Assembly (NCBI RefSeq): GCF_003111685.1
Contig: NZ_CP022191.1
Span: forward strand, 433,025-497,024
Length of the DNA: 64,000 bases
Origin: Alloyangia pacifica
GTDB lineage: Bacteria > Pseudomonadota > Alphaproteobacteria > Rhodobacterales > Rhodobacteraceae
Direction of reading: 5' to 3'
Of this stretch, positions 35,102 through 44,667 are shown in pieces; position 1 is the first letter of the stretch; each line of letters starts with the position of its first letter. The position numbers and the translations under genes are program-made. The notes beneath the pieces are model-generated. The model made no database searches, was not told the DNA's origin, and saw nothing but the letters and a program-made list of their open reading frames with translations.

Positions 35102-37401
35102 GCGACGATCCTCACAGGTGTGCCCTTGTAGGCGGGGGTCTGGGAATTTTTCTCGTGGTAGGTCAGCGGCACCAGCGGGTTGAGTTCGGGATAATAGCCC
35201 GCAATGCAGCCATCGGGAAGGTCGTAGGGGGTGATCCTGAAGTCCTCGACCCGCCGGGACACGCCCTCGTCGACGGCGGTGACCAGCGCCACCTTCTGCC
35301 CCTCGGAAAGACCGAGCCGCTCCATCTCGCGCCGGTTGATCATGACGATCTCGCGCCCGCCGCTCAGCCCGCGCAGCCGGTCGGAAAAGCCGTAGATCGT
35401 GGTGTTGAACTGGTCATTCGACCGCAGGGTGATCAGCGTCATCACCTCTTTGCCCGTCGGCGCCTCGCCAAGCGCCGAGAGCGTCGTGGGCTCGGTGAAC
35501 CCGGCCTTGCCGCTCTCGGTGTGCCAGATGCGATCGCGAGCGGGATTTCCACGGTAGAAGCCGCCGGGCTGCATCAGCCGCTCGTTGAAGTCGGCAAAGT
35601 CGTCAGGGAAGGTCTGGGCGATCAGGTCGCGCAACAGATCGTAGTTTTCAGTCCATCCCTCCCAGTCCAGCTTCGGGTTCTCGGGCAGCGTCGCCTTGGC
35701 CATGCCCGCCACGATGGCGAGCTCGGAGCGCACCGTCTCCGACGGTGGCTCGGCCCCACCGAGCGAGCCGTAGATATGCGAAAAGGTATCCTCCATCGAA
35801 ACGGCCTGCGGGCCGGTCGCCTGGATGTCGCGGTCCGTGCGGCCAAGACAGGGCAGGATGTAGCTGACCTGGCCCGGGACAAGGTGAGAGCGGTTGAGCT
35901 TGGTGGCCACATGCACGGTCAGGCGCAGGCGCGGCCAGGCGGCCTCCATGCGCGCGCGGTCGGGCAGGGCGCGGACCAGGTTGCCACCGAGCGAGATCAT
36001 CGCCTCGACACGGCCGTCGAGGATGCCCTCGCAGGCGTGGACGGCGTTCATTCCATCGCGGGTCGGCGCTTCGATCCCGAAGAGTGCGCGCAGCTTGTCT
36101 GCTGGCATATGCGCCGATTTCTCGCCGATGCCGACGGTGCGCTGACCCTGAACGTTGGAATGGCCGCGCACCGGCGAGATGCCGGCGCCCAACTTGCCGA
36201 TATTGCCGCGCATGAGGAGCAGGTTGCACAGCATCCCCAGGTTGAGCCAGCCGTTGACATGCTGCGTCATGCCCATTCCGTAGATGCCGATTGCGGTCTT
36301 GGCCGAGAGATACACCTCCGCCGCCTCACGGATCATCGCTTCGGTCAGCCCCGAGTGCCGCTCGATCTCAGCCCAACTTGCAGCCCGCACGGCCTGCTGC
36401 GTCTCCGGGAAGCCGCTCGTATGCGCCGCGATAAATCCGTGATCCAGCACGGTGCCGGGCGCGGCGTCCTCGGCCTCGAGAACGCATTTCATCAGACCGG
36501 CGATCACTGCGATGTCTCCGCCCGGGCGCAACTGGTAATAAAGCTCGGAGATCCGCGTCGGCGTGCCGACGGTCATCTGCGCCGGGCTCTGCGGATCGGC
36601 GAATTCGATCAGCCCGCGCTCGCGTACCGGGTTGAAGGTGACAATACGGCAGCCGCGCTTCACCGCATCCTTCAGCACGTGCAGGAAGCGCGGACTGTTG
36701 GTGCCGGTGTTCTGGCCGAAGAAAAAGATCGTGTCGCAATGCTCGAAATCCTCGAGCGTGCAGGTGCCGACCGGTGTGCCGATGAAGGTCTTGAGGTTCA
36801 CGCTGGTGGTCTCGTGGCACATGTTCGAGCTTTGCGGCAGGTTCTGGTGCCCCATGGCGCGGGCAAAGAGCGCGTAGAGATAGGACGCCTCGAGCCCCGC
36901 GTGGCCGGAGGCATAGAAAACTGCCTTCTCGGGGGCCATACCGCGCAGCTCGCGACCGATCTCGGCGAAGGCCTCCTCCCAGCGGACGGGCAGATAGCGG
37001 TCCTGCGCTGGATCGTAGCGCAGAGGCTCGGTCAGGCGTCCGGACTTCTCCAGATCATGGTCGTGCCAGCCGCGCAGCTCGGCGAGGGTATGCTGTGAGA
37101 AGAACTCGGCCCCGGCGCGGTTGCGATCAAGCTCCCAGAGGGTCGCCTTTGCACCGTTTTCGCAGAATTCAAAGGTGCTTGGCTTTGCCGGCTTGGCCCA
37201 GGCGCAGGAGGAGCACATCACCCCGCCTGGCTTGTTGAGCTTGGCCAGTACCTTCGTCGCCACGGTGGGGACCCCGGTTTCGCCAGCTATCCGTGCGACA
37301 CCCTTCAGTGAGCCCCAACCGCCGGCCGGGTGACTGTCGAAGGGCGTGTCCGGATCCTGGGTGTCCGCCCGGTGGCCGGCAGAGGAATTTCTTTCATCCA
37401 T
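35098..37401 (-). CDS. FdhF/YdeP family molybdopterin oxidoreductase
   Basis: 767-residue bis-MGD oxidoreductase, probably cytoplasmic (no signal peptide). N-terminal Cys residues C63, C66 and C80 (CSSCAWAKP, FEFCENG) could hold an Fe-S cluster. The conserved SSNMCHETTS carries the probable Mo-ligand Cys; no in-frame TGA is needed for selenocysteine. The C-terminal beta-barrel cofactor domain is present (TLRSNDQFNTTIYG). YdeP of E. coli is linked to acid tolerance, but its reaction is not settled. Coupling to fdhD supports a sulfurated Mo enzyme acting on formate or a related one-carbon compound. Confidence 0.88.
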   Translation of the reverse strand: MDERNSSAGHRADTQDPDTPFDSHPAGGWGSLKGVARIAGETGVPTVATKVLAKLNKPGGVMCSSCAWAKPAKPSTFEFCENGAKATLWELDRNRAGAEFFSQHTLAELRGWHDHDLEKSGRLTEPLRYDPAQDRYLPVRWEEAFAEIGRELRGMAPEKAVFYASGHAGLEASYLYALFARAMGHQNLPQSSNMCHETTSVNLKTFIGTPVGTCTLEDFEHCDTIFFFGQNTGTNSPRFLHVLKDAVKRGCRIVTFNPVRERGLIEFADPQSPAQMTVGTPTRISELYYQLRPGGDIAVIAGLMKCVLEAEDAAPGTVLDHGFIAAHTSGFPETQQAVRAASWAEIERHSGLTEAMIREAAEVYLSAKTAIGIYGMGMTQHVNGWLNLGMLCNLLLMRGNIGKLGAGISPVRGHSNVQGQRTVGIGEKSAHMPADKLRALFGIEAPTRDGMNAVHACEGILDGRVEAMISLGGNLVRALPDRARMEAAWPRLRLTVHVATKLNRSHLVPGQVSYILPCLGRTDRDIQATGPQAVSMEDTFSHIYGSLGGAEPPSETVRSELAIVAGMAKATLPENPKLDWEGWTENYDLLRDLIAQTFPDDFADFNERLMQPGGFYRGNPARDRIWHTESGKAGFTEPTTLSALGEAPTGKEVMTLITLRSNDQFNTTIYGFSDRLRGLSGGREIVMINRREMERLGLSEGQKVALVTAVDEGVSRRVEDFRITPYDLPDGCIAGYYPELNPLVPLTYHEKNSQTPAYKGTPVRIVA

Positions 37402-37653
37402 GACATCGCTCCTTTGCTCCGTGGGGGCTTCGGGACAACCGGGGCGTCGGGGGGATTGTTCCGCCGGTGCCGGTTCCGTGAAGCCTCCGGGTGATCCGCA
37501 GCGGCTGCTGTGCCGTAGTCTCCATCAATGGGGCAGACCGACCACGGAGCGATCCGGCCGGACAGGCCGATTGCCCGAAGATCGTCCGGCTGTTTGCCGG
37601 ATGCGCGGGCGGGGCTAGCTCTACCTAAAGCCACACCTTCGACGGAATTTGCC

Positions 37654-39048
37654 ATGACCGCAGAAGTTCTCGCCCGGCTCCAGTTCGCCTTCACGGTGTC
37701 GTTCCACATAATCTTCCCGGCCTTCTCGATCGGGCTGGCGAGCTATCTCGCGGTGCTCAACGGCGCCTGGCTGTGGACGCGGGACGGGCGGTACCTGTCC
37801 CTGTTCAACTTCTGGAAAAAGATCTTCGCCGTCGCCTTCGGGATGGGCGTGGTGTCGGGCATCGTCATGTCCTACCAGTTCGGCACCAACTGGTCGGTGT
37901 TTTCCGACAAGGCCGGCCCGGTGATCGGCCCGATGATGGCCTACGAGGTGCTGACCGCCTTCTTCCTCGAGGCGGGCTTTTTGGGGATTATGCTCTTCGG
38001 CCGTAGCCGGGTGGGGGACGGGCTGCACATGCTGGCGACCGGCATGGTGGCGCTGGGGACGCTGATTTCGGCCACTTGGATCCTCGCGGTGAACAGCTGG
38101 ATGCACACGCCGGCCGGCTTCTCGATCGCCGAGAACGGCCAGTTCGTGCCCGAGGACTGGTGGCAGATCGTCTTCAACCCCTCCTTTCCCTACAGGTTGG
38201 TGCACATGGTGCTGGCGGCCTATCTGACCACCGCGCTCGTGGTCGGTGGCGCCTCGGCCTTCCAGCTTCTCAGGGCGCCCGGCCACACGGTGTCGAAACG
38301 GAGCCTGTCGATGGCGATGTGGATGCTGGTGCTCGTGGCGCCGCTGCAGATCTTCGCCGGCGACCAGCACGGGCTCAACACGCTCGAACATCAGCCTGCG
38401 AAGATCGCCGCGATGGAGGGCCACTTCGAGCGCCACGAGGGTGGCGTGCCGCTGGTGCTCTTTGCCATCCCGGACCAACAGAACCAGAAGCTGGACTATG
38501 CGCTCGAGGTGCCGCACCTGGGCTCTCTCATCCTGACACACAGCTGGGACGGGCAGATCCCGGCCCTCTCGGAATTCCCGGTCGAGGATCAGCCGCCGGT
38601 TTGGATCGTGTTCTGGTCGTTCCGGGTGATGGTGGCGCTCGGCTTTGCCATGCTCGGGCTGGCGCTCTGGGGGCTCTGGGCGCGCTGGCGAGGCCGGCTC
38701 TATAGCGATCCCTGGTTGCTGCGCGCCTGCGTGGCGCTCGGTCCGGCGGGTTTCGTGGCGGTGCTGGCGGGATGGATCACCACCGAGGTCGGCCGCCAAC
38801 CCTGGACGGTCTACGGGCTGCTGCGCACCTCCGAGAGTCATTCGCCGTTGGACCTGCCGGCTCTGACGACCTCGCTGATCGGCTTCGTCACCGTCTATTT
38901 CTTCGTCTTCGGAGCGGGCACCTTTTACCTGCTGCGGATGATGCGCAAGGCGCCCGATACGCCGCGGCTCGGCCTGCGCGACGGGCCGATCCGGACGGCG
39001 GGGATCATGCCAGGCCCTACAATGACCTCCGGCGAGAGGAGCGACTGA
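37654..39048 (+). CDS. cydA: cytochrome bd-type (cyanide-insensitive) ubiquinol oxidase subunit I
   Basis: Inner-membrane quinol oxidase subunit, 464 residues from the ATG at 37654; an in-frame upstream start at 37528 would add an unlikely N-terminus. His18 (SFHIIFPAFSIG) is the high-spin haem ligand, GRQPWTVYG is the conserved signature, and the quinol loop is short, as in CioA. It reduces O2 with ubiquinol without pumping protons and tolerates cyanide and sulfide. First of three genes; the next begins 1 nt after its stop. Confidence 0.95.
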   Translation: MTAEVLARLQFAFTVSFHIIFPAFSIGLASYLAVLNGAWLWTRDGRYLSLFNFWKKIFAVAFGMGVVSGIVMSYQFGTNWSVFSDKAGPVIGPMMAYEVLTAFFLEAGFLGIMLFGRSRVGDGLHMLATGMVALGTLISATWILAVNSWMHTPAGFSIAENGQFVPEDWWQIVFNPSFPYRLVHMVLAAYLTTALVVGGASAFQLLRAPGHTVSKRSLSMAMWMLVLVAPLQIFAGDQHGLNTLEHQPAKIAAMEGHFERHEGGVPLVLFAIPDQQNQKLDYALEVPHLGSLILTHSWDGQIPALSEFPVEDQPPVWIVFWSFRVMVALGFAMLGLALWGLWARWRGRLYSDPWLLRACVALGPAGFVAVLAGWITTEVGRQPWTVYGLLRTSESHSPLDLPALTTSLIGFVTVYFFVFGAGTFYLLRMMRKAPDTPRLGLRDGPIRTAGIMPGPTMTSGERSD

Positions 39049-39049
39049 C

Positions 39050-40057
39050 ATGCTCGGATTGGAGCTTTCCTTCATTTGGGCCGGGATCATCGCCTTTGCC
39101 GTGCTGGTCTACGTGATCCTCGACGGGTTCGATCTCGGGGTGGGCATCCTGTTCCCGCTCGCCAAGACCGAGCAGGAGCGCGACGTGATGATGAACTCGG
39201 TCGCGCCGATCTGGGATGGCAACGAAACCTGGCTGGTGCTGGGCGGCGGCGGGCTCTTCGCGGTCTTCCCGCTGGCCTATGCGGTGGTCATGCCGGCGCT
39301 CTACGTGCCGATCATCCTGATGCTTCTCGCGCTGATCTTCCGAGGGGTCGCTTTCGAGTACCGTTGGCGCACGAAACGCTGGAAGCGGCTGTGGGACTTC
39401 GCCTTTTTCGGCGGCTCGCTGGTGGCGGGCTTCTCGCAGGGCATGGCGCTCGGCGGCCTGGTGCAGGGCATCGAGGTGGTGGATCGCGGCTACGCCGGCG
39501 GCTGGTGGGACTGGCTCTCGCCCTTCTCGCTGCTCACCGGGCTGGCGGTGGCCACGGGCTATGCGCTGCTCGGCGCCACGTGGCTCGTCATGAAGCTCGA
39601 GGGCGGGGTGCATGACCGCATGCGCCGGGTCGCGCAGCCGCTGGGGCTGGCGACGCTGGTCTTTTTGGGCCTCGTGTCGCTCTTCACGCCGCTGCAGGAC
39701 GAGGTCTACTTCCAGCGCTGGTTCAGCGGCGGCTCGCTGGTCTTCTCCGTGGCCGTACCTGTGCTGGTGCTGCTTTGCGCGGCGGGTCTCTGGAAGGGGC
39801 TGCGAGGCGGCGGTGACCGACTGCCGTTCTTCTCGGCGCTCGGCTTCTTTGTGCTGGGCTTCATCGGCATCGGCATCAGCTTCTATCCGATGATCGTCCC
39901 GCCCTCGCTGACCATCGTCGAGGCTGCGGCGCCCGACAGCAGCCTTGCCTTCGCGCTCGTGGGCACAGTGATCCTGATCCCGATCATCCTGACCTACACC
40001 GCCTACGCCTACTGGGTGTTCCGCGGCAAGATCGACCCCTCTGAGGGCTATCACTGA
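39050..40057 (+). CDS. cydB: cytochrome bd ubiquinol oxidase subunit II
   Basis: 335 residues, eight or nine helices. The N-terminus AVLVYVILDGFDLGVGILFP and IWDGNETWLVLGGGGLFAVFP are diagnostic of CydB/CioB. It forms the oxidase with subunit I. The stop overlaps the start of a 33-codon gene (TGATG), giving a three-gene operon. Confidence 0.95.
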   Translation: MLGLELSFIWAGIIAFAVLVYVILDGFDLGVGILFPLAKTEQERDVMMNSVAPIWDGNETWLVLGGGGLFAVFPLAYAVVMPALYVPIILMLLALIFRGVAFEYRWRTKRWKRLWDFAFFGGSLVAGFSQGMALGGLVQGIEVVDRGYAGGWWDWLSPFSLLTGLAVATGYALLGATWLVMKLEGGVHDRMRRVAQPLGLATLVFLGLVSLFTPLQDEVYFQRWFSGGSLVFSVAVPVLVLLCAAGLWKGLRGGGDRLPFFSALGFFVLGFIGIGISFYPMIVPPSLTIVEAAAPDSSLAFALVGTVILIPIILTYTAYAYWVFRGKIDPSEGYH

Positions 40058-40158
40058 TGCGGGGCAGGAGGCTGCTCTGGTTCGTAGGGCTCTGGCTTGC
40101 GGGAATCGCGGCAGTGGGTGCCGTGGCGCTGCTGATCCGGCTCGCGCTGCCGTACTGA
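40057..40158 (+). CDS. DUF2474-like small subunit of the bd oxidase
   Basis: 33 residues: a basic start MRGRRLLWF, then a single helix VGLWLAGIAAVGAVALLIRL, then ALPY. The sequence type (RLLWFVGLWLA...) matches DUF2474, tiny membrane proteins found after cioAB genes and analogous to CydX, which stabilises the haems of E. coli cytochrome bd. The ATG overlaps the cydB stop by one base (TGATG), so it is translationally coupled. Confidence 0.82.
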   Translation: MRGRRLLWFVGLWLAGIAAVGAVALLIRLALPY

Positions 40159-40267
40159 GCCGGTGCGAGGCGACCGACTCGGCACGCGCGCCAGAGGAAT
40201 TGGCGAGCAACCGCCACGAATTTGTCATGGCACGCTTGAGGACGCGCCTTTGGCGAGACGGGCCTCT

Positions 40268-40303
40268 CCTTGCGCACCGAGTTCTGAAACCCGGTGCGCA
40301 AGG
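40268..40303. terminator. bidirectional hairpin between the oxidase operon and wrbA
   Basis: 12-bp perfect stem CCTTGCGCACCG / CGGTGCGCAAGG with a 12-nt loop, between the convergent bd oxidase operon and wrbA. No T-run follows on either side, so termination strength is uncertain. Confidence 0.6.
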
Positions 40304-40319
40304 GCCCAAGGCAGGCGCG

Positions 40320-40913
40320 TTAGGCGATCAGCTTCGCGGTGATGTCGACCAGGCGCTTGGCCTGGTGCGAGACCGAGGCCTTGCCGGTCTCGTCAAACGC
40401 GCCGGCTTCGGTCGAGAAGCCGTAGGGGTTGCCGCCCGAGGCGTAGATGACGTCGCTCGTATAACCCGGCGCCACGATGATCGCTCCCCAATGCATCGCG
40501 GTGGTGTAAAGGCCAAGCGTGGTCGCCTCTTGGCCGCCGTGCACGTTCTGCGCGCTGGTGGTCGCGGTGATCGTCTTGCCCGCGAGCTTGCCCTCCGACC
40601 AGACCCCGCCGAGCGTGTCGATGAAGGCCCGCAACTGCGAGGCGGACTGGCCGTAGCGCGTTGGGGCGCTGAAGAAATAGCCATCGGCCCAGACCATGTC
40701 GTCGGGCGTGACGACGGGGATGTCGGCCATCTTCTCGGCCTGCGCCTTCCAGGCGTCTTGGCCGTTCACCACGGCCTCGGGTGCGGTCTCGGCGACGCGC
40801 AGAAGGCGGACCTCCGCGCCGGCGTCCTTGGCGGCCTCGGCCGCCGCGAGGGCGATCTGGTGATTGGTGCCATAGGTTGAGTAGAAGATGACTGCAATCT
40901 TGGGGTGTGCCAC
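40320..40913 (-). CDS. wrbA: NAD(P)H:quinone oxidoreductase, WrbA type
   Basis: Flavodoxin-like FMN protein of 197 residues that reduces quinones by two electrons and limits redox cycling. The FMN loop is [12 protein letters not shown] (family STYGH/N), and PTRYG and [15 protein letters not shown] are typical. The start is GTG at 40913, supported by AGGAG 8 nt upstream; a longer frame upstream does not resemble the family. It is likely monocistronic. Confidence 0.94.
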   Translation of the reverse strand: MAHPKIAVIFYSTYGTNHQIALAAAEAAKDAGAEVRLLRVAETAPEAVVNGQDAWKAQAEKMADIPVVTPDDMVWADGYFFSAPTRYGQSASQLRAFIDTLGGVWSEGKLAGKTITATTSAQNVHGGQEATTLGLYTTAMHWGAIIVAPGYTSDVIYASGGNPYGFSTEAGAFDETGKASVSHQAKRLVDITAKLIA

Positions 40914-41115
40914 GGATCTTGCTCCTGTCGACGGTGGTGTTTCGGGAATACCGGTAAAATTGAAGCGGGTGCTGTCCGCCTGCTGGATGATGATAGGGCA
41001 GATCGCGAGTTTGTCGCGCGAAGCCTCTGAGGGAGCGTGGGGCGCCCGCGCCGCGAGGTAACTTTCGCAGGGCTGGCGTGGAACGCTTCGCCTCCTGAAT
41101 CGTTTAGCAAGAATT

Positions 41116-42096
41116 TTGCAGCGACAGGGCAAACCTTTGAGGGCATTGGCAGCGGCGGCGGCACTGGTATTTTTGGCCGGGTGCTCGGGGCGCCACAATT
41201 GGCTCGCCGGCGCCGGCGAGGAAGCGCGGTCGGTAGAGACGCTTTTCTGGGTGGTCCTGACGGGCGCGGGAGTGATCTGGGCTCTGGTGATCGGCGCGGC
41301 CACCTATGCCCACCGTGCCGAGGCCAAGCCGCACCGCGAGCGCGAGGCCCGGCGTTTCATCGTCTGGGGCGGCGTCATTCTGCCGGTGCTTGTCGTCGGC
41401 GGCCTGCTGGTCTGGGGGCTGCTGATCCTGCGCGACATCACCGCAGATGACGGCGCGCTGACCGTGCGCGTCGACGGCGAGCGCTGGTGGTGGCGGGTGA
41501 TTTACGAAACGCCCGAGGGCCCGGTGACCACCGCCAACGAGATCCGCCTGCCGCTCGGCGAGCGGGCCCTCTTCAAGCTGACCGCCGATGACGTGATTCA
41601 CTCCTTCTGGGTGCCCGCTCTGGGGGGCAAGATGGACATGATCCCCGGCCGCGAGACGGAACTGGCCCTGACGCCCCGGAGGCTCGGCAACTGGGGCGGG
41701 CTCTGCGCCGAGTTCTGTGGCGGCGCGCATGCGCTGATGCGCTTTGACGCCGTGGTGATGGAGCCCGATGACTTTGCTCGATGGCTTGAACACGAAGCGC
41801 GGCCCGCGCAGGTGGCCGAGGGCGATCGGGGTTTCGTCGTCTTCGACGAGGAAGGCTGCGGCGCCTGCCATGCCATCCGCGGCACCGAGGCGCGGGGAGC
41901 GGTGGGGCCGGATCTCACCCATCTCGCCTCGCGCGACAAGCTTGGGGCGGGCATCTACGCGATGACTCCGGGGAACATGGCGCGCTGGATCACCGACACC
42001 CACGAAATGAAGCCCGAGATCGACATGCCCGCCTATCCGGGCCTGCAGGGCGAGCGGCTGGATGCGCTCGTCGGCTTCCTGATGAGCCTCGAATAA
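41116..42096 (+). CDS. cytochrome c oxidase subunit II with cytochrome c domain
   Basis: 326-residue lipoprotein (lipobox LAGC, Cys23). Two helices (about 42-62 and 82-104) are followed by the CuA cupredoxin domain with C197, E199, C201, H205 and M208 ([12 protein letters not shown]) and His162 (DVIHSFW). A C-terminal class I cytochrome c domain has C248-x2-C251-H252 and a Met in MPAYPG. This is the caa3-type arrangement. The start is TTG at 41116; another TTG about 27 nt downstream is possible. First gene of a six-gene operon. Confidence 0.92.
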   Translation: MQRQGKPLRALAAAAALVFLAGCSGRHNWLAGAGEEARSVETLFWVVLTGAGVIWALVIGAATYAHRAEAKPHREREARRFIVWGGVILPVLVVGGLLVWGLLILRDITADDGALTVRVDGERWWWRVIYETPEGPVTTANEIRLPLGERALFKLTADDVIHSFWVPALGGKMDMIPGRETELALTPRRLGNWGGLCAEFCGGAHALMRFDAVVMEPDDFARWLEHEARPAQVAEGDRGFVVFDEEGCGACHAIRGTEARGAVGPDLTHLASRDKLGAGIYAMTPGNMARWITDTHEMKPEIDMPAYPGLQGERLDALVGFLMSLE

Positions 42097-42111
42097 GGGA
42101 CCGCGCCGCGC

Positions 42112-44667
42112 ATGACCGAAGAGATCGACCTCTCGAAGCTCCCCCCCGCCGAGCCCTACGACAAGGCGCGCGACGAGGCGCAGCGCGCGCGCCTGATGAA
42201 GGTCTGGCAGACCCCGACCGGCTGGCGGCGCATCTCGGCGGTGAACAACTCATCGGTGGGCAAATGGTACCTGCTGACCTCCTTCGCCTTCTTCGCCTTC
42301 GCCGGGTTCTTGGCTCTGCTGATGCGCGCCCAACTGGCGGTGCCGAACAACGATCTGCTGTCGCAGAGCCTCTACAACCAGCTCTTCACCCTGCACGGCA
42401 CTGCGATGATGTTTCTGTTCGCGGTGCCGATCTTCGAGGCGGTGGCGATCCTCATCCTGCCCGAGATCCTCGGCGCGCGCGACCTGCCGTTCCCGCGGCT
42501 CTCGGCCTTCGGCTACTGGTGCTTCCTGATCGGCGGCATCTTCGTCTGCGGCTCGGTGTTCTTTGGCGTCGCCCCGGACGGCGGCTGGTTCATGTACGCG
42601 CCGTTGTCGTCCAACCCCGATTACAGCGGGCTGGGGGCCGACATCTGGCTGCTGGGCCTGTCGTTCATCGAGGTTTCGTCCATTGCCGCCGCCGTCGAGC
42701 TGATCGTCGGAGTGCTCAAGTCGCGCCCGCCGGGGATGCGGCTCAACCTTGTGCCGCTCTATTGCTGGTACGTGCTGGTGGTGGCGGGGATGATCCTTTT
42801 TGCCTTCCCGCCGCTGATCGCCGGGGATCTGCTGCTGGAGATGGAGCGGGCCTTTGGCTGGGCCTTCTTCGACCCCGACCGGGGCGGCGACCCGCTTCTG
42901 TGGCAGCACCTTTTCTGGATCTTCGGCCACCCCGAGGTCTACATCATCTTCCTGCCCTCCATCGCGCTCATCGCGACCATCCTGCCGACGTTCGCCGGGC
43001 GGCCCATGGTGGGCCATTCGTGGATCGTGCTTTCGGCAGTGGGGGTCGCCTTCCTGAGCTTCGGGCTCTGGGTGCACCACATGTTCACCACGGGCCTGCC
43101 CGAGATCTCGCTCTCGTTCTTCTCGGCGGCCTCCGAAGCAGTCGCGGTGCCCACGGGCATCCAGATCTTCTGCTTCATCGCGACCATGCTGGTCAGCAAG
43201 GTACGCCGCTCCGTGCCGATGCTCTTTGCGGGGGGCGCGCTGGCGATCTTTGTTTTCGGAGGCCTGACGGGTGTCATGGTGGCACTGGTGCCCTTCGACT
43301 GGCAGGCGCATGACAGCTACTTCGTGGTGGCGCACCTCCATTACACGCTGATCGGCGGCATGCTCTTCCCGCTCTTTGCCGGGGTGCATTACTGGTACCC
43401 GTTCGTCACGCAGAAGAAGATGTCCGACAAGCTGGGGCGCTGGAGCTTCTGGCTGATGTTCGGCGGCTTCAACCTTGCCTTCCTGCCGATGCACTGGACC
43501 GGGGTGATGGGCATGCCGCGGCGGGTCTGGACCTATGACGTGACCGACGGCTGGGCGGTGCTGAACATGGTCTCAACCGTCGGGGCCTTCATCTTCGCGG
43601 CGGGCTTCGTGGTGCTCGCGGTCAACGTGCTCTGGCCACGCGGAAAGGCGCCGCTGGTGGAGCGGAACCTGTGGAACGCCGGCACCATGGAATGGAGCGC
43701 CGAGGTTCCCGACAAGCCCTGGGGCGTGCGCTCGATCCCCTATATCCACACCCGCTATCCGCTCTGGGAGCAGAAAGAGCTGCTCGGCGAGATGGACAGG
43801 GGCGAATGGTTCCTGCCCGACGCGGAAGAGGGCAAGCGCGAGCTCATCATCACCGACATCCTTGACGCGCGGCCGCTCTACGTGCAGCGGGTCGGCGGGC
43901 CGAGCTACCTGACGCTCGGTTCGGCCTTCTGCCTCGGCGCGGTGTTCATCCTCGCCACCTTCCACCTCTGGACGCTGACGCTGCTCTTCGGCGCGGGCTT
44001 CGTCGGGTTCACGCTCTGGTGGCTCTGGACCGGCACCTCGGAGATCCCCGAAAAGCCGGAGAAAGAGGCGGGGCGCGGGCTGGTGCTGCCGACCTACGCG
44101 CAGGGCAACAACGCGCCCGGCTGGTGGGCGGTGTTCATCACCATGACCGGCGACATGACCGCCTTCATGGGGCTGGTGTTCAGCTATTTCTTCTACTGGA
44201 CCGCGCTGCCCAATTTCCTGCCGGACGCGGCGAAACTTCCGGGTTTCGGCTGGCTGGTCATCGGGCTCGCGCTGCTTTTGGCTGGCTGGATCACGGCGCT
44301 GCTCGCGCGCGAGCGACTGGCCGGGGGCGGCACCGCGCAGGCGATGGCATTGCTGATCGCGGGCGTGCCGCTTGCCGCGCTTGGGATCGGGGCGTGGTGC
44401 TGGGCGGCATGGAGCGCCGGACTGAACCCCACCGAGACCTCCTTCGACGCCACCGTCTGGGTGCTGATCCTGTGGATGGGGCTGCACCTGCTGCTCGACG
44501 CGGTGATGCGGCTCTATGTGGCGGCGCGGATCTGGCGCGGGCGCTGCACGCCGCGCTACCGCGCCGACAGTGCGAACTTGACGCTCTTCACCCACTTCCT
44601 CGCGCTGACGGCGGTGGTGATCTTCGCGCTGCTGGCGCTCTTCCCGATGCTGATGGGGGTGGTGTGA
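42112..44667 (+). CDS. haem-copper oxidase, fused subunits I and III
   Basis: 851 residues: subunit I (about 1-570) fused to a subunit III-like region (about 610-851). Metal ligands are H95 and H410 (haem a), H273, H322 and H323 (CuB) and H408 (haem a3). E275 and Y277 (GHPEVYI) and D124 (ARDLPFPRL) of the D-channel side are kept. The K-channel segment is unusual: the usual PTGIK reads PTGIQ (Q351), and the preceding helix reads ISLSFFSAASEA with none of the usual polar Tyr/Thr pattern. It probably still reduces O2 with electrons from subunit II. Overlaps the next gene by 1 nt (TGATG). Confidence 0.92.
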   Translation: MTEEIDLSKLPPAEPYDKARDEAQRARLMKVWQTPTGWRRISAVNNSSVGKWYLLTSFAFFAFAGFLALLMRAQLAVPNNDLLSQSLYNQLFTLHGTAMMFLFAVPIFEAVAILILPEILGARDLPFPRLSAFGYWCFLIGGIFVCGSVFFGVAPDGGWFMYAPLSSNPDYSGLGADIWLLGLSFIEVSSIAAAVELIVGVLKSRPPGMRLNLVPLYCWYVLVVAGMILFAFPPLIAGDLLLEMERAFGWAFFDPDRGGDPLLWQHLFWIFGHPEVYIIFLPSIALIATILPTFAGRPMVGHSWIVLSAVGVAFLSFGLWVHHMFTTGLPEISLSFFSAASEAVAVPTGIQIFCFIATMLVSKVRRSVPMLFAGGALAIFVFGGLTGVMVALVPFDWQAHDSYFVVAHLHYTLIGGMLFPLFAGVHYWYPFVTQKKMSDKLGRWSFWLMFGGFNLAFLPMHWTGVMGMPRRVWTYDVTDGWAVLNMVSTVGAFIFAAGFVVLAVNVLWPRGKAPLVERNLWNAGTMEWSAEVPDKPWGVRSIPYIHTRYPLWEQKELLGEMDRGEWFLPDAEEGKRELIITDILDARPLYVQRVGGPSYLTLGSAFCLGAVFILATFHLWTLTLLFGAGFVGFTLWWLWTGTSEIPEKPEKEAGRGLVLPTYAQGNNAPGWWAVFITMTGDMTAFMGLVFSYFFYWTALPNFLPDAAKLPGFGWLVIGLALLLAGWITALLARERLAGGGTAQAMALLIAGVPLAALGIGAWCWAAWSAGLNPTETSFDATVWVLILWMGLHLLLDAVMRLYVAARIWRGRCTPRYRADSANLTLFTHFLALTAVVIFALLALFPMLMGVV

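Noticed and set aside
37402..37653. Search for an FNR-type site (TTGAT-N4-ATCAA) before the bd oxidase genes
   Set aside because: Only an isolated ATCAA was found near 37527; no paired half-site, so no site is called.
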